A DNA stretch of 64,000 nucleotides from Caenimonas aquaedulcis (GCF_015831345.1 NZ_JADWYS010000001.1:1498118-1562117); one strand, 5' to 3'. Counted from the stretch's first letter, positions 40,129-51,370 are shown. The notes: generated from the sequence alone by a model not told the origin. Program-made: numbers and translations.

Positions 40129-40794
40129 ATGAGCACCGTAGCCCTCAAGCCCTTCACCGTCCACAAGGGCCTCGTCGCCCCGATGGATCGCGAGAACGTC
40201 GACACCGACGCGATCATCCCCAAGCAATTCCTGAAGTCGATCCGCAAGACCGGCTTCGGCCCGAACCTGTTCGACGAATGGCGCTACCTGGACCACGGCG
40301 AGCCCGGCCAGGACCCCGCCACGCGCAAGCCCAACCCGGACTTCGTGCTGAACCAGCCGCGCTACCAGGGCGCCTCCATCCTGCTCGCGCGCAAGAACTT
40401 CGGCTGCGGGTCCTCGCGCGAGCACGCGCCGTGGGCGCTGGACCAGTACGGCTTTCGCGCGATCATCGCGCCGAGCTACGCCGACATCTTCTTCAACAAC
40501 TGCTTCAAGAACGGGCTGCTCCCGATCGTCCTGCCGGATGCGCAGGTGAGCGAACTGTTCGATTCCGCCCAGGCATTTCCGGGCTACGAGCTCACGATCG
40601 ACCTCGACCGCCAGCTGGTCGTCAAGCCGGACGGAAAGGCATTCGAATTCGACGTGCAGCCGTTTCGCAAGTTCTGCCTCATGAACGGCTTCGACGATAT
40701 CGGACTCACGCTGCGCCAGGCCGACAAGATCCGCGCCTTCGAAGCCGAGCGCCTCGCCTCCAAGCCCTGGCTCGCCCATTCCCTCGTCAACTGA
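40129..40794 (+). CDS. leuD: 3-isopropylmalate dehydratase small subunit
   Basis: A 221-residue swivel-domain partner of LeuC. It shows the [13 protein letters not shown] motif (about 24-36), [13 protein letters not shown] (about 92-104) that contributes to the active site, and [27 protein letters not shown] precedes the ATG at 40129. It is followed by leuB after 13 bases. Confidence 0.95.
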   Translation: MSTVALKPFTVHKGLVAPMDRENVDTDAIIPKQFLKSIRKTGFGPNLFDEWRYLDHGEPGQDPATRKPNPDFVLNQPRYQGASILLARKNFGCGSSREHAPWALDQYGFRAIIAPSYADIFFNNCFKNGLLPIVLPDAQVSELFDSAQAFPGYELTIDLDRQLVVKPDGKAFEFDVQPFRKFCLMNGFDDIGLTLRQADKIRAFEAERLASKPWLAHSLVN

Positions 40795-40807
40795 ACCCTG
40801 CACGCTC

Positions 40808-41896
40808 ATGAAAATCGCAATCCTCCCCGGCGACGGCATCGGCACGGAAATCGTCGCGGAAGCGGTGAAGGTCCTGCACGCGCTCGACCTGAAGTTCGAA
40901 TCGGAGACCGCGCTGGTCGGCGGCGCCGCCTACGAAGCCCATGGCCACCCGCTGCCCGAAGCCACGCTCAAGCTCGCGAAGGAAGCGGATGCCGTCCTCT
41001 TCGGCGCCGTGGGCGACTGGAAGTACGACAAGCTCGAACGCGCGCTGCGCCCGGAGCAGGCGATCCTCGGCCTGCGCAAGAACCTCGGCCTCTTCGCGAA
41101 CTTCCGCCCGGCCATCTGCTACGAGGAACTGGTCGGCGCATCCAGCCTCAAGCCGGAACTCATCGCGGGCCTGGACATCCTCATCATCCGCGAGCTCACG
41201 GGCGACATCTACTTCGGCCAGCCGCGCGGCCGGCGCACCGCCGTCGACGGGCACTTCCCCGGCAGCGAAGAAGCCTTCGACACCATGCGCTATTCGCGTC
41301 CCGAAGTCGAGCGCATCGCGCGCGTCGCCTTCGAGGCCGCCCGCAAGCGCAGCAAGCGCGTCACCAGCGTCGACAAGGCCAACGTGCTCGAGACCTTCCA
41401 GTTCTGGAAGGACATCGTCACGGAAGTCGGCAAGGAATACCCGGACGTCGAGCTCGACCACATGTACGTGGACAACGCGGCGATGCAGCTGGTGAAGGCG
41501 CCCAAGAAGTTCGACGTCGTGGTAACGGGCAACATGTTCGGCGACATCCTGTCCGACGAGGCCGCGATGCTGACGGGTTCAATCGGCATGTTGCCTTCGG
41601 CCAGCCTGAACGCCAGCAACCAGGGGCTGTACGAGCCCAGCCACGGCAGCGCGCCGGACATCGCGGGCAAGGGCATCGCCAATCCTTTGGCTACAATCCT
41701 CTCTGCCGCCATGATGCTCCGCTTCTCCCTCAACCAAGCCGCCGCCGCCGACCGTATCGAGTCCGCGGTGAAGGCCGTGCTGGCCTCGGGCCTGCGCACC
41801 GCGGACATCCATTCCAGCGGCACCACGAAAGTCGGCACGCGCGAGATGGGCGACGCCGTCGTGGCCGCGATTACCAAAAAGACCACCAAGGGCTAG
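40808..41896 (+). CDS. leuB: 3-isopropylmalate dehydrogenase
   Basis: A 362-residue NAD-dependent decarboxylating dehydrogenase producing 2-oxoisocaproate. It has GDGIGTEI (about 8-15), the substrate segment [14 protein letters not shown] (about 128-141), the lysine-containing VDKANVL, and the acidic metal-binding stretch [20 protein letters not shown]. It completes leuCDB; a stable hairpin lies between it and asd. Confidence 0.97.
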   Translation: MKIAILPGDGIGTEIVAEAVKVLHALDLKFESETALVGGAAYEAHGHPLPEATLKLAKEADAVLFGAVGDWKYDKLERALRPEQAILGLRKNLGLFANFRPAICYEELVGASSLKPELIAGLDILIIRELTGDIYFGQPRGRRTAVDGHFPGSEEAFDTMRYSRPEVERIARVAFEAARKRSKRVTSVDKANVLETFQFWKDIVTEVGKEYPDVELDHMYVDNAAMQLVKAPKKFDVVVTGNMFGDILSDEAAMLTGSIGMLPSASLNASNQGLYEPSHGSAPDIAGKGIANPLATILSAAMMLRFSLNQAAAADRIESAVKAVLASGLRTADIHSSGTTKVGTREMGDAVVAAITKKTTKG

Positions 41897-41920
41897 CAAG
41901 CTCCGGTTCGTCGCGCCCTT

Positions 41921-41941
41921 CCCCGGCCAGACGAGCCGGGG
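41921..41941 (+). terminator. Hairpin between leuB and asd
   Basis: CCCCGGC and GCCGGGG form a 7-bp stem with a 7-base loop, 25 bases after leuB. The T run (TTTTT) comes only 15 bases later, so it may be a weak terminator or an mRNA-processing or stability element rather than a full stop. Confidence 0.4.
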
Positions 41942-41977
41942 ACCAGAGATTGATTTTTCTAGAAAGGGCGATCTGAA

Positions 41978-43126
41978 ATGAAACTCTCCAACGGACAGCA
42001 GCCGCTGGTCGGCCTGGTCGGCTGGCGCGGCATGGTCGGCTCGGTCCTCATGGACCGCATGCAGGCCGAGGGCGACTTCGCCCTGATCGAGCCGGTGTTC
42101 TTCTCGACTTCCAACGCGGGCGGCAAGGCCCCGGCGCAGGCGAAGAACGAGATCACGCTCAAGGACGCGTTCGACATCGACGCGCTGAAGAAGTGCGACA
42201 TCGTCATCACCGCGCAGGGTGGCGACTACACGACCGAAGTCTTTCCCAAGCTGCGCGCCGCCGGCTGGACCGGCCACTGGATCGACGCGGCATCGACCCT
42301 GCGCATGAAGGATGACGCCGTCATCGTGCTGGACCCGGTGAACATGCCGGTGATCAAGTCGGCGCTGGTCAAGGGCGGGCGCAACTGGATCGGCGGCAAC
42401 TGCACCGTGAGCTGCATGCTGATGGGCGTGGGCGCGCTGTACAAGGCCGGCCTCGTCGAGTGGATGAGCAGCATGACCTACCAAGCGGCATCCGGCGGGG
42501 GTGCCCAGCACATGCGCGAACTCCTCACGCAGTTCGGCACGCTCAACGCCGAGGTGCGCGGCCTGCTGGACGACCCCAAGTCCGCGATCCTGGAGATCGA
42601 CCGCAAGGTGCTCGCGCGCCAGCAGTCCATGTCCGGCGAAGAGACCGCCAACTTCGGCGTGCCGCTGGGCGGCTCGCTCATCCCCTGGATCGACAAGGAC
42701 CTCGGCGACGGCATGAGCAAGGAAGAATGGAAGGCCGGTGCCGAGACCAACAAGATCCTGGGCCAGGGCCCCGGCTTTGCCAAGCCCGCGACGCCCGTGG
42801 ACGGCTTCTGCGTTCGCGTCGGCGCCATGCGCTGCCACAGCCAGGCGCTCACCTTCAAGCTGCGCAAGGACGTTCCCGTGGCGGACATCGAACAGATGAT
42901 CGCGGCGGACAACGAATGGGTGCGGGTGGTGCCGAACAACCGAGAAGCGACGCTCAAGGACCTGACGCCCGTGTCGGTGACCGGCACGCTGGGCATCCCG
43001 GTGGGCCGCATCCGCAAGCTCGCGATGGGCCCGGAGTATGTCGGCGCATTCACGATCGGCGACCAGTTGCTGTGGGGCGCGGCGGAGCCGCTGCGCCGGA
43101 TGCTGCGCATCCTTCTCGACGCATAA
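41978..43126 (+). CDS. asd: Aspartate-semialdehyde dehydrogenase
   Basis: A 382-residue enzyme of the long Gram-negative type, producing aspartate semialdehyde for lysine, methionine, threonine and diaminopimelate. The NADP motif is [14 protein letters not shown] (about 12-25), the nucleophilic cysteine is in [12 protein letters not shown], and a conserved histidine lies in [18 protein letters not shown] precedes the ATG. A perfect 13-bp hairpin follows its stop. Confidence 0.96.
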   Translation: MKLSNGQQPLVGLVGWRGMVGSVLMDRMQAEGDFALIEPVFFSTSNAGGKAPAQAKNEITLKDAFDIDALKKCDIVITAQGGDYTTEVFPKLRAAGWTGHWIDAASTLRMKDDAVIVLDPVNMPVIKSALVKGGRNWIGGNCTVSCMLMGVGALYKAGLVEWMSSMTYQAASGGGAQHMRELLTQFGTLNAEVRGLLDDPKSAILEIDRKVLARQQSMSGEETANFGVPLGGSLIPWIDKDLGDGMSKEEWKAGAETNKILGQGPGFAKPATPVDGFCVRVGAMRCHSQALTFKLRKDVPVADIEQMIAADNEWVRVVPNNREATLKDLTPVSVTGTLGIPVGRIRKLAMGPEYVGAFTIGDQLLWGAAEPLRRMLRILLDA

Positions 43127-43146
43127 TCCCGCCCGAGCCGCGAACG

Positions 43147-43175
43147 ACGGCCTGTCACCGATGGTGACAGGCCGT
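43147..43175 (+). terminator. Hairpin after asd, probable terminator
   Basis: ACGGCCTGTCACC and GGTGACAGGCCGT form a perfect 13-bp stem with a GAT loop, 20 bases after the asd stop. It lacks a long T tract (TTGTCAC follows), so termination may be partial. Confidence 0.6.
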
Positions 43176-43248
43176 TGTCACATCACAACAACGTGCGTGG
43201 TGCATGTGCGCACCGAGAGTGCGTGCGGAAGTTAAAAGCTGTCTCAGC

Positions 43249-43277
43249 TTGTCAGCCTAAGACATTGATGTTATGGT
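43249..43277 (+). promoter_or_regulatory. Candidate fimV promoter
   Basis: TTGTCA (43249-43254) and TATGGT (43272-43277) are 17 bases apart, ending 36 bases before the fimV start. The region is AT-richer than its surroundings, as expected of a promoter. Confidence 0.45.
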
Positions 43278-43313
43278 CCTTTTAGCAAATTCAGCGTCGA
43301 GGCGTTTGTCCGC

Positions 43314-46300
43314 ATGATGAGAAAAAAATTGCCTGCAGACCGAGCAATGGGGGCGCAAAAACCGATGACGAAGCCGCAATGGCGCGCTACCGCTCTGGCA
43401 ATCGCGGCGGCGGCGTTGCTGGGTGTTTCCACATCGACTGCTTACGCTCTTGGCTTGGGTCGCATCACGGTCCAGTCGGCTCTCGGCGAGCCGCTGCGGG
43501 CCGAGATCGACGTTCCCGAAATCAACGCGGAAGAAATCGCCAGCCTGCGTACGGCGGTGGCGTCACCTGAAGCATTCCGCGCAGCCGGTTTCGAATTCAA
43601 CCCGACGCTCTCGGGCATCGTCATCACCTTGCAGCGCCGGCCCGACGGCCGCCACTTCCTGCAGCTGTCCAGCAACCGGGCCGTCAACGATCCCTTCGTC
43701 GACCTGATCCTGGAAACCACCTGGTCCTCCGGCCGCATCGTGCGCGACTACACGATGCTGTTCGACCCGCCGGCCCTGCGCTCGAACGCGGCGCCGCTCG
43801 CCGCCCAGGTGACGCCGGCGGCGCCTTCCACGCGCGCACCGGCTCCGGCCCCCGCTCCTTCAGCCCGCGCGCCCTCCGTCGCGCCGGCCGCGCCAGCCGC
43901 CCGTGCGCCCGCGGAACGTCCCGCGCCCGCAGCGGCGTCACGCGCGCCGTCCGGGGACGGCAAGCAGGTCACCGTGCAGGCCGGCGACACCGCAGGAAAG
44001 ATCGCAGCGGCGAACAAGCCCGCCAGCGTCTCGCTGGACCAGATGCTGGTGGCCATGCTGCGCGCGAACCCCGACGCTTTCATCGGGGGCAACATCAACC
44101 GCCTGCGCGCCGGCGCCGTCGTGACGGTACCGACCACCGAAGACGCCAACCTGATTCCCCCCGACGACGCGAAGCAAACACTGGTCGCCCAGAGCCGCGA
44201 CTTCAACGAATTCCGTCGGCGCCTGGCCGAAGGCCTGCCGACGACGAACGTGGCGCCCGCAGACCGCCAGTCCTCCGGCAAGATCCAGGCGCAGGTCCAG
44301 GAAAAGAAGCCCGGCGCCTCGGCTCCGGACAAGCTCACGCTTTCCAAGGGTGCCGTGCAAGGCAAGGCGGCCGAGGACAAGATTGCGCGCGAGAGGTCGG
44401 CCAAGGACGCAGCCGCCCGCGTGGCGGAGTTGAACAAGAACATCGCCGACCTGAACCGGCTCAGCGCCGCTTCGGGTCCGGCAGGCGCAGGCGCCAGCGG
44501 CGCGAGGCCTGGCGTGGGTGTCCCCGTCGCAGGGGCGGCGAGTTCGGCCGGCAAACCGGCATCCGCGGCTGCTTCGGCTCCGGCAGCCAAGCCGGCTTCC
44601 GCACCGGCGATGGTGACGGCCACCGCGCCTGCCTCGGCGGCCAAGCCTGCCTCTGCGCCTGCCGCAGCCGCGTCCGCACCCGTCGCCGCCTCGGCCTCCG
44701 CGGCCAGGCCGGCCTCGGCGGCCCCGGCCGTGGTGGCCGCACCGTCTCCGGTGGCATCGAGCGCCTCGCCGATGGCCACCGTGTCCCCGCCGTCGGCCTC
44801 GGCAGCAGTCGCTTCCGCATCGCCTGCATCGTCGGCCGCAAGCGCGCCTGTCGCGATGCCCTCCTCCGTCAGCGCAAGTGCCGCCGCGAGCAGCCCTGCG
44901 TCGTCCGCCGCGGCGCCGGCCAGCGCTCCCGCGCCGGCGACCGTCGCCGCCGCCTCCGCACCCAAGCCGTCGGCGGTGCCCCGCAAGGCCGAGACCAGCT
45001 TCCTCGACGACCTCCTCGAAAACCCGATGGTCCCGGCTGCGATAGGCGGCATCCTGGCCTTCCTGCTCGGCTTCGGTTTCTATCGCGCCCAGCAGCGCAA
45101 GAAGTCGACTCAGGTCGACAGTTCCTTCCTGGAAAGCCGCCTGCAGCCCGATTCCTTCTTCGGCGCCAGCGGCGGCCAGCGCATCGACACCAACGAGGGC
45201 AACGCGACCGGCTCCTCGATGGTGTACTCGCCCAGCCAGCTCGACGCCGCCGGCGATGTGGACCCGGTGGCTGAAGCCGACGTGTACCTCGCCTACGGGC
45301 GCGACCTGCAGGCCGAGGAAATCCTCAAGGAAGCCCTGCGCACCAACCCGCAACGCGTGGCGGTGCACAGCAAGCTGCTGGAAATCTACTCCAAGCGCCG
45401 CGACAACAAGGCCTTCGAGCTCGTGGCTACGGAGGCCTACGGCCTCACCCACGGTGAAGGCCCGGTGTGGGAACACATCTGCGAACTCGGCCACGAACTG
45501 GACGCGACGAATCCGCTGTACCGTCCGGGCGGCGCACCCGCCGAAGGCGCTGTGGCCGCAGCGGCTGCCGCCACAGCCGCGGGCGCGGCCTTCAGCGCGA
45601 CGTCGGCGCAGCAGGCCACGCAAGGTTCGCAAGCCACCCAGCCGGTGGCCGCCGCGCCGGTCGATCTGGACCTCGATCTCGACTTCGACCTGGACTCGCC
45701 GGCCGAAGCACCTGCCGCGGCACCCGCGGCCCCCGTGATGGGTGCTTACGCCCCTGCCCCGGCGCCGCAGCCGACGCTGGCCATGACGGTGCCGCCCGCT
45801 CCCGCCGGATCCGATGCCATGCCCCCGTTGGACATGGATTTCGGTTCCGCGTCGACGGTTTCGATGACGTCAGCGCCCACGGAGCCCGCCCACCTCGAGT
45901 CCCCCGCCGCGGACGACAACGCGCTGAGCTTCGACCTGGATGCACCGCCCCCCGCTTCCCCGCCACCCGCCGCAGCGCCGGTGGCAGCCGCTCCGGCTGC
46001 GGACAGCTCGGGCATGATCGAATTCGACCTGGGTTCCCTGTCCCTCGATCTTCCCGGCGCGACGCCCGCGCCGGCGGCTTCCGCCGCAGCGGCCGCCACG
46101 CCTGCCGCCGCCGCCAAGGGCCTGCCAGAAATCGATTCGGGTCCTTCCAGCAGGTCCGGCGAAAGCACGGCCGGATTCGAGGATTCCGCCAGCGGCGACC
46201 CGCTGGCCACGAAGTTCGCCCTCGCCCAGGAATTCAACGCCATCGGCGACCCGGACGGCGCTCGCTCGCTGGCCCAGGAAGTCGTCGCGGAAGCCTCGGG

Positions 46301-46346
46301 CGACTTGAAGAGCAAGGCGCAGAAGTTCCTCGCCGAAATCGGCTGA
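43314..46346 (+). CDS. fimV: FimV/HubP-family polar protein
   Basis: A 1010-residue peptidoglycan-associated membrane protein that organises the cell pole and type IV pili in relatives. Domains in order: a signal sequence (core about residues 25-45, ending AYALG), the FimV N-terminal domain (LGRITVQSALGEPLRAEIDVP onward, to about 155), a Pro/Ala linker, and a LysM domain (about 215-280). Next come a long Ala/Ser/Pro-rich region, one transmembrane helix (about 575-592, followed by RAQQRKK), an acidic cytoplasmic region, a TPR-like unit (about 656-735) and the FimV C-terminal signature (ATKFALAQEFNAIGDPDGAR). M18 is an alternative start. It is preceded by a candidate promoter and followed by truA. 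Confidence 0.92.
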   Translation: MMRKKLPADRAMGAQKPMTKPQWRATALAIAAAALLGVSTSTAYALGLGRITVQSALGEPLRAEIDVPEINAEEIASLRTAVASPEAFRAAGFEFNPTLSGIVITLQRRPDGRHFLQLSSNRAVNDPFVDLILETTWSSGRIVRDYTMLFDPPALRSNAAPLAAQVTPAAPSTRAPAPAPAPSARAPSVAPAAPAARAPAERPAPAAASRAPSGDGKQVTVQAGDTAGKIAAANKPASVSLDQMLVAMLRANPDAFIGGNINRLRAGAVVTVPTTEDANLIPPDDAKQTLVAQSRDFNEFRRRLAEGLPTTNVAPADRQSSGKIQAQVQEKKPGASAPDKLTLSKGAVQGKAAEDKIARERSAKDAAARVAELNKNIADLNRLSAASGPAGAGASGARPGVGVPVAGAASSAGKPASAAASAPAAKPASAPAMVTATAPASAAKPASAPAAAASAPVAASASAARPASAAPAVVAAPSPVASSASPMATVSPPSASAAVASASPASSAASAPVAMPSSVSASAAASSPASSAAAPASAPAPATVAAASAPKPSAVPRKAETSFLDDLLENPMVPAAIGGILAFLLGFGFYRAQQRKKSTQVDSSFLESRLQPDSFFGASGGQRIDTNEGNATGSSMVYSPSQLDAAGDVDPVAEADVYLAYGRDLQAEEILKEALRTNPQRVAVHSKLLEIYSKRRDNKAFELVATEAYGLTHGEGPVWEHICELGHELDATNPLYRPGGAPAEGAVAAAAAATAAGAAFSATSAQQATQGSQATQPVAAAPVDLDLDLDFDLDSPAEAPAAAPAAPVMGAYAPAPAPQPTLAMTVPPAPAGSDAMPPLDMDFGSASTVSMTSAPTEPAHLESPAADDNALSFDLDAPPPASPPPAAAPVAAAPAADSSGMIEFDLGSLSLDLPGATPAPAASAAAAATPAAAAKGLPEIDSGPSSRSGESTAGFEDSASGDPLATKFALAQEFNAIGDPDGARSLAQEVVAEASGDLKSKAQKFLAEIG

Positions 46347-46380
46347 GGCGCCGCCCGTCTTCCTCACGAAAGGCCTGCCC

Positions 46381-47163
46381 ATGAGGCTGGCGCTGGGTAT
46401 CAGCTACCTCGGACAAGCCTACGAAGGCTGGCAAAGCCAGCCTTCGGGGCGCACCGTCCAGGACAAGCTGGAATCCGCCCTTTCCCAATTCACGGCGCAG
46501 GACGTCTCCACCGTCTGCGCGGGCCGCACGGATTCGGGCGTGCACGGCCTGATGCAGGTCGTCCACTTCGACACCGAACTGCAGCGCGAGGAGTTTTCCT
46601 GGGTGCGCGGCACCAATCGGTTCCTGCCGCCCGACATCGCGGTCGAATGGGCTCGCCCGGTCCCTGATGCCTTCCATTCCCGGGCGTCCGCCACGTCCCG
46701 GCGTTACGCATACGTGGTGCGCGAGTCGGCGGTGCGTCCCAGCGTGGACGCGGGCCGCGTCGGCTGGGTGTTCCGCCCCCTGCGCCTCGATGCCATGCAG
46801 GAGGCAGCCGCCTTCCTGCTGGGGCAGCACGACTTCACCTCGTTCCGCGCCTCCGGATGCCAGGCGCGCTCGCCCGTCAAGACCATGATGCGCATAGCCA
46901 TCGCCAGGCGCGGCGCGTACTGGCGCTTCGATTTCGAAGCGGACGCCTTCCTGCACCACATGATCCGCAACATCATAGGTTCACTGCTCGTCGTGGGCCA
47001 GGGCCAACAGCCGGCGTCCTGGATGGGCGGGGTGCTCGAGGCGCGCGACCGGGACGCGGCCTCGCCGACGTTCTCGCCCGACGGCCTGTATTTCCTGGGG
47101 CCGGTCTATGGGGCCGAGTGGAACCTGCCCACCCGCACGCCTGCTTATGATTGGCTGCCATGA
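46381..47163 (+). CDS. truA: tRNA pseudouridine(38-40) synthase
   Basis: A 260-residue pseudouridine synthase acting on the anticodon arm. It carries the catalytic aspartate in CAGRTDSGVHG (about 47-57), the RRYAYVV segment, and the FLHHMIRNIIGSL motif near the C-terminus. It follows fimV after 34 bases and overlaps trpF by 4 bases (ATGA), a fimV-truA-trpF order common in this family. Confidence 0.95.
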   Translation: MRLALGISYLGQAYEGWQSQPSGRTVQDKLESALSQFTAQDVSTVCAGRTDSGVHGLMQVVHFDTELQREEFSWVRGTNRFLPPDIAVEWARPVPDAFHSRASATSRRYAYVVRESAVRPSVDAGRVGWVFRPLRLDAMQEAAAFLLGQHDFTSFRASGCQARSPVKTMMRIAIARRGAYWRFDFEADAFLHHMIRNIIGSLLVVGQGQQPASWMGGVLEARDRDAASPTFSPDGLYFLGPVYGAEWNLPTRTPAYDWLP

Positions 47164-47867
47164 GCGCAGCCTCCACGACACCTTCACGCACCCGCATCAA
47201 GATCTGCGGGCTGACGCGCGAGCAGGACGTCGATGCCGCAGTCGATGCCGGCGCGGATGCGGTCGGCTTCGTCATGTATGCGCACAGCCCGCGCTGCGTC
47301 TCGCCCCAGCGGGCCGCCGAACTCGCGCGGCGGCTTCCACCGTTCGTCACGCCGGTGCTCCTCTTCGTGAACGAGTCGCCGGAGCGCATCGCGCAGGCCT
47401 GCACCCAGCTGCCCCACGCCACCCTGCAGTTCCACGGCGACGAATCGCCTGCGCAATGCGACGCGGCCACGTCCGGCGGACTGCGTCCCTACCTGCGCGC
47501 GGCCCGCATACCTCTGCAGTCCACCGAACCCTTCGACTTGTTAAAATTCGCGGCTCAATATCCACATGCCCAAGCCCTCCTGCTCGACGCCCACGTCGAG
47601 GGATACGGCGGCGGCGGGAAAGCCTTCGATTGGTCACGCCTTCCTCCAAACGTCAACGCTCGCCTCGTCTTGTCTGGTGGGTTGACGCCTGCAAACGTGA
47701 CCGATGGCATCGTGCAGGTGCGGCCGCGCTGTAAGTCGCTGGCCGTCGATGTGAGCTCCGGGGTCGAGGTGTCCGACGGGGACGGCACCCGCAAGGGCAT
47801 CAAGGACCCGGAAAAGATCCATCGCTTCGTCGCGGCCGTGCGTGCCGCCGACAAGCTTCCTGCATGA
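47160..47867 (+). CDS. trpF: Phosphoribosylanthranilate isomerase
   Basis: A 235-residue (beta/alpha)8 enzyme of tryptophan synthesis. The active-site cysteine lies in [13 protein letters not shown] (about 12-24), the [17 protein letters not shown] segment contains the catalytic aspartate, and [10 protein letters not shown] binds phosphate. The ATG at 47160 overlaps the truA stop and is preferred over an in-frame start inside truA. trpB follows after 7 bases. Confidence 0.94.
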   Translation: MSAASTTPSRTRIKICGLTREQDVDAAVDAGADAVGFVMYAHSPRCVSPQRAAELARRLPPFVTPVLLFVNESPERIAQACTQLPHATLQFHGDESPAQCDAATSGGLRPYLRAARIPLQSTEPFDLLKFAAQYPHAQALLLDAHVEGYGGGGKAFDWSRLPPNVNARLVLSGGLTPANVTDGIVQVRPRCKSLAVDVSSGVEVSDGDGTRKGIKDPEKIHRFVAAVRAADKLPA

Positions 47868-47874
47868 GGGACCC

Positions 47875-49122
47875 ATGTCCAGCTACCAACAACCGGATCC
47901 GACCGGCCACTTCGGAAAGTACGGCGGCAGCTTCGTCAGCGAGACGCTGACCCACGCCATCAACGAACTGCGCGAGGCGTACGCGCGCTACCAGCATGAT
48001 CCGCAGTTCCTCGCGGAGTTCGCAAGCGAGCTCAAGCACTTCGTGGGGCGGCCCTCGCCGGTCTACCACGCGGCGCGCATGAGCCTCGAGCAGGGTGGCG
48101 CGCAGATCTACCTCAAGCGCGAGGACCTGAACCACACGGGCGCCCACAAGATCAACAACGTGATCGGCCAGGCGATGCTCGCGCGGCGCATGGGCAAGCC
48201 CCGCGTGATCGCGGAAACCGGCGCGGGCCAGCACGGCGTGGCCACGGCCACCATCTGCGCGCGCTACGGGCTGGAATGCGTCGTCTACATGGGCAGCGCC
48301 GACGTGAAGCGGCAGAGCCCGAACGTCTACCGCATGAACCTGCTCGGCGCGCGTGTCGTGCCGGTGGAGTCCGGCAGCAAGACGCTGAAGGACGCACTGA
48401 ACGAGGCGATGCGCGACTGGGTCACGAACGTCGAGAACACCTTCTACATCATCGGCACGGTGGCTGGCCCTCATCCCTACCCGATGATGGTGCGCGACTT
48501 CCAGAGCGTCATCGGCAACGAGTGCCTGTCGCAGATGCCCGAGATCGCCGGCGGGCAGCCGGACGTCGTGGTGGCGTGCGTCGGCGGCGGCAGCAACGCC
48601 ATGGGCATCTTCTATCCCTACATCAATCATGTGAACACGCGGCTGGTCGGTGTCGAAGCCGCAGGCGAAGGCCTGGAAAGCGGCAAGCACTCCGCGTCCC
48701 TGCAACGCGGCAGCCCCGGCGTCCTGCACGGCAACCGCACCTACATCCTGCAGGACGAGAACGGCCAGATCACCGAAACGCACAGCGTGAGCGCGGGCCT
48801 GGACTATCCCGGCGTCGGCCCTGAGCACGCGTGGCTCAAGGACATCGGCCGTGCGGAGTACGTGGGCATCACCGACCAGGAGGCGCTCGAGGCGTTCCAC
48901 TACCTGTGCCGCACCGAAGGCATCATCCCCGCGCTCGAATCCAGTCACGCCATCGCGTACGCCATGAAGCTCGCGAAGACGATGAAGCCCACGCAGAGCA
49001 TCCTCGTGAACCTCTCCGGGCGCGGCGACAAGGACATCGGTACCGTGGCGGACCTCGCCGGCGTCGATTTCTACGACCGCCCTTCGATGCGCGGCCTGCA
49101 GGTGAAGGGCGGAAAGTCATGA
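47875..49122 (+). CDS. trpB: Tryptophan synthase beta chain
   Basis: A 415-residue PLP enzyme joining indole and serine. The PLP lysine is in [11 protein letters not shown] (about residue 97), [13 protein letters not shown] carries the catalytic glutamate, and [14 protein letters not shown] binds the PLP phosphate. GAGGGA precedes the ATG at 47875, and the protein opens with the canonical [13 protein letters not shown]. It overlaps trpA by 4 bases. Confidence 0.97.
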   Translation: MSSYQQPDPTGHFGKYGGSFVSETLTHAINELREAYARYQHDPQFLAEFASELKHFVGRPSPVYHAARMSLEQGGAQIYLKREDLNHTGAHKINNVIGQAMLARRMGKPRVIAETGAGQHGVATATICARYGLECVVYMGSADVKRQSPNVYRMNLLGARVVPVESGSKTLKDALNEAMRDWVTNVENTFYIIGTVAGPHPYPMMVRDFQSVIGNECLSQMPEIAGGQPDVVVACVGGGSNAMGIFYPYINHVNTRLVGVEAAGEGLESGKHSASLQRGSPGVLHGNRTYILQDENGQITETHSVSAGLDYPGVGPEHAWLKDIGRAEYVGITDQEALEAFHYLCRTEGIIPALESSHAIAYAMKLAKTMKPTQSILVNLSGRGDKDIGTVADLAGVDFYDRPSMRGLQVKGGKS

Positions 49123-49928
49123 GCCGCATCGCAGCCACGTTCGAGGCGCTGAAGGCGCGCGGCCGCAAGGCGCTCATACCCTACATGACCGCCGGCTTCC
49201 CCTTCGCCGATGTCACGCCGGAGCTGATGCACGGCATGGTGCGCGGCGGCGCCGACGTGATCGAGCTGGGCGTGCCCTTCTCCGACCCCATGGCGGACGG
49301 CCCTGTCATCCAGAAGGCGGGCGAGCAGGCACTGGCCCTGGGCATCGGCACCGTCCAGGTACTGCAGATGGTCAGCCAATTCCGCGAACGCGACGACAAG
49401 ACGCCCGTCGTCCTGATGGGCTATGCCAACCCGGTGGAGCGCTACGACCTCATGCACGGCGCCGACGCGTTCATCCGCGATGCGGCCGCGGCAGGGGTCG
49501 ATGGCGTCCTGATCGTGGACTACCCGCCCGAAGAGTGCGAGGAATTCGCTGCGAAGCTGAAAGCCCAGGGCCTAGACCTGATCTTCCTGCTGGCGCCGAC
49601 GAGCACGGACGCGCGGATGGGCCAGGTCGCCCGCATCGCCACCGGCTACGTGTACTACGTTTCACTCAAGGGAGTGACGGGTGCGGGCCACCTGGACACG
49701 GGCGCGGTCGAACAGATGCTGCCGCGCATCCGCCGGCATGTGAAAGTCCCCGTGGGCGTGGGTTTCGGAATCCGCGACGCGGCCACCGCCAAGGCCGTCG
49801 GCAAGGTCGCTGACGCGGTGGTGATCGGCACCCGGCTCATCCAGGTCGCCGAAGCCCAGCCGCGCGACAAGGTGGTGGGCGCGGTGTCGGATTTCCTCGG
49901 CGAAATCCGCGCGGCACTCGACGCATAA
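49119..49928 (+). CDS. trpA: Tryptophan synthase alpha chain
   Basis: A 269-residue TIM barrel that releases indole from indole-3-glycerol phosphate. [17 protein letters not shown] contains the catalytic glutamate (about residue 49) and [13 protein letters not shown] the catalytic aspartate. The tail [15 protein letters not shown] binds phosphate. It is translationally coupled to trpB, as expected for the alpha-beta complex. accD follows 24 bases later. Confidence 0.97.
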   Translation: MSRIAATFEALKARGRKALIPYMTAGFPFADVTPELMHGMVRGGADVIELGVPFSDPMADGPVIQKAGEQALALGIGTVQVLQMVSQFRERDDKTPVVLMGYANPVERYDLMHGADAFIRDAAAAGVDGVLIVDYPPEECEEFAAKLKAQGLDLIFLLAPTSTDARMGQVARIATGYVYYVSLKGVTGAGHLDTGAVEQMLPRIRRHVKVPVGVGFGIRDAATAKAVGKVADAVVIGTRLIQVAEAQPRDKVVGAVSDFLGEIRAALDA

Positions 49929-49952
49929 TCCGCCAAGGAGCGAACAAACACG

Positions 49953-50825
49953 ATGAGCTGGCTCGAAAAACTACTCCCCCCCAAGATCCAACAGACCGAC
50001 CCGGCCGAGCGCCGCCAGGTGCCCGAGGGCCTGTGGATCAAGTGCCCGAGCTGCGAGAGCGTCCTCTACAAGACGGACCTCGAGCAGAACCAGAACGTCT
50101 GCCCGACCTGCGGCCACCACCACCGGATGGGCGCCCGCGCGCGCCTGAACGGCTTCCTCGACGCCGAAGGCCGCTACGAGATCGGCCAGGAAGTGCTGCC
50201 GGTCGATGCACTCAAGTTCAAGGACAGCCGCAAGTACCCCGAGCGCCTGAAGGAAGCCCTGGAAAACACCGGCGAGACCGACGCGCTGGTCGTGATGGGT
50301 GGCGCCGTGCAAAGCGTCAGCGTGGTCGCGGCCGCGTTCGAATTCGACTTCATGGGCGGCAGCATGGGCAGCGTCGTGGGCGAGCGCTTCGTGCGCGGCG
50401 TCCACGCGGCCATCGAGCAGAAGGTGCCCTTCATCTGCTTCACCGCCACCGGCGGCGCGCGGATGCAGGAGGGCCTGCTGTCCCTCATGCAGATGGCCAA
50501 GACCAACGCCGCGCTGACGCGGCTCGCGAAGAAGGGCCTGCCTTACATCAGCGTGCTGACCGACCCGACCATGGGCGGCGTGAGCGCGGGCTTCGCCTTC
50601 GTGGGCGACATCGTGATCGCGGAACCCAAGGCGCTGATCGGTTTCGCGGGGCCGCGCGTGATCGAATCGACCGTGCGCGTCACCCTGCCGGAAGGCTTCC
50701 AGCGCGCGGAGTTCCTGCAGACCAAGGGTGCGGTGGATTTCATCTGCGACCGGCGGGAGCTGCGCAAGACCGTCTCGCACGCGCTGGCCATGCTCCAGCG
50801 CCAGCCCGCCGACTCGGTCGGCTAG
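49953..50825 (+). CDS. accD: Acetyl-CoA carboxylase carboxyltransferase subunit beta
   Basis: A 290-residue subunit that, with AccA, transfers CO2 to acetyl-CoA for fatty-acid synthesis. It has the N-terminal zinc ribbon with C31, C34, C50 and C53 (CPSC and CPTC motifs) and the crotonase-fold core with [19 protein letters not shown] and [12 protein letters not shown]. The trpFBA-accD order is common in betaproteobacteria. Its stop overlaps that of the convergent yggT gene. Confidence 0.96.
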   Translation: MSWLEKLLPPKIQQTDPAERRQVPEGLWIKCPSCESVLYKTDLEQNQNVCPTCGHHHRMGARARLNGFLDAEGRYEIGQEVLPVDALKFKDSRKYPERLKEALENTGETDALVVMGGAVQSVSVVAAAFEFDFMGGSMGSVVGERFVRGVHAAIEQKVPFICFTATGGARMQEGLLSLMQMAKTNAALTRLAKKGLPYISVLTDPTMGGVSAGFAFVGDIVIAEPKALIGFAGPRVIESTVRVTLPEGFQRAEFLQTKGAVDFICDRRELRKTVSHALAMLQRQPADSVG

Positions 50826-51370
50826 CGCAACACAGCGGCCTGCAGGTACGCCAGCACGATCGCCGCCACCTGCAGCGCGACCAGGAACGCGAGCGGCGAC
50901 AGGTCGATGCCGCCCACCAGCGGGATCAGCTTGCGCCAGGGGCGCAGCAGGGGCGCGCACAGGCGGTCGATGATGTCGACCACCGGCGAATCCGCCTGGA
51001 TCCACGACAGCACCGCGTAGACGATCACCAGCCCCGTGAGCGCTGAAATCACCAGCCTCAGCACCCCGAACACCGCGAGCAGCGGGATCACTTCGTAGCC
51101 CGTGAGACGGCCCGTCAGCAGCCACAGCAGGCTGAACTGCGCGAGCTCCACGAGGAAGACGGCCACGACGCTGGCGGTATCGATGCGGCCGATGGCCGGC
51201 AGGATCTTGCGCAGCGGCAGCACCAGCCAGTCGGTGAGCGCGAACACGAAACGGCCGACCGGATTGCCGAACGGGACGCGCTGGTACTGCATGTACATGC
51301 GCAGCAGGCAGGCGCCGCCGAGCAGGCCTGCAGCGACGTCCAGGAGGAAGGAAAGGATTTGGTAGGCCAT
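50822..51370 (-). CDS. YggT family membrane protein
   Basis: A 182-residue inner-membrane protein made of two YGGT repeats, each a helical pair with a short loop ([14 protein letters not shown] about 46-59; and [24 protein letters not shown] about 138-160). YggT proteins are linked to cell-envelope, osmotic and division-site functions without a defined activity. The ATG at 51370 gives the natural start. It is divergent from the LON-domain gene. Confidence 0.9.
   Translation of the reverse strand: MAYQILSFLLDVAAGLLGGACLLRMYMQYQRVPFGNPVGRFVFALTDWLVLPLRKILPAIGRIDTASVVAVFLVELAQFSLLWLLTGRLTGYEVIPLLAVFGVLRLVISALTGLVIVYAVLSWIQADSPVVDIIDRLCAPLLRPWRKLIPLVGGIDLSPLAFLVALQVAAIVLAYLQAAVLR

Noticed and set aside
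44461..45000. Apparent tandem repeats inside fimV that might be read as a CRISPR-like or satellite array
   Set aside because: They are irregular Ala/Ser/Pro codon runs with no constant unit or spacers, encoding the FimV linker.
43748..45632. Minus-strand open frames of 434 and 564 codons opposite fimV
   Set aside because: They arise from the Ala/Ser/Pro low-complexity codons of fimV read backwards. No start signals or homology.
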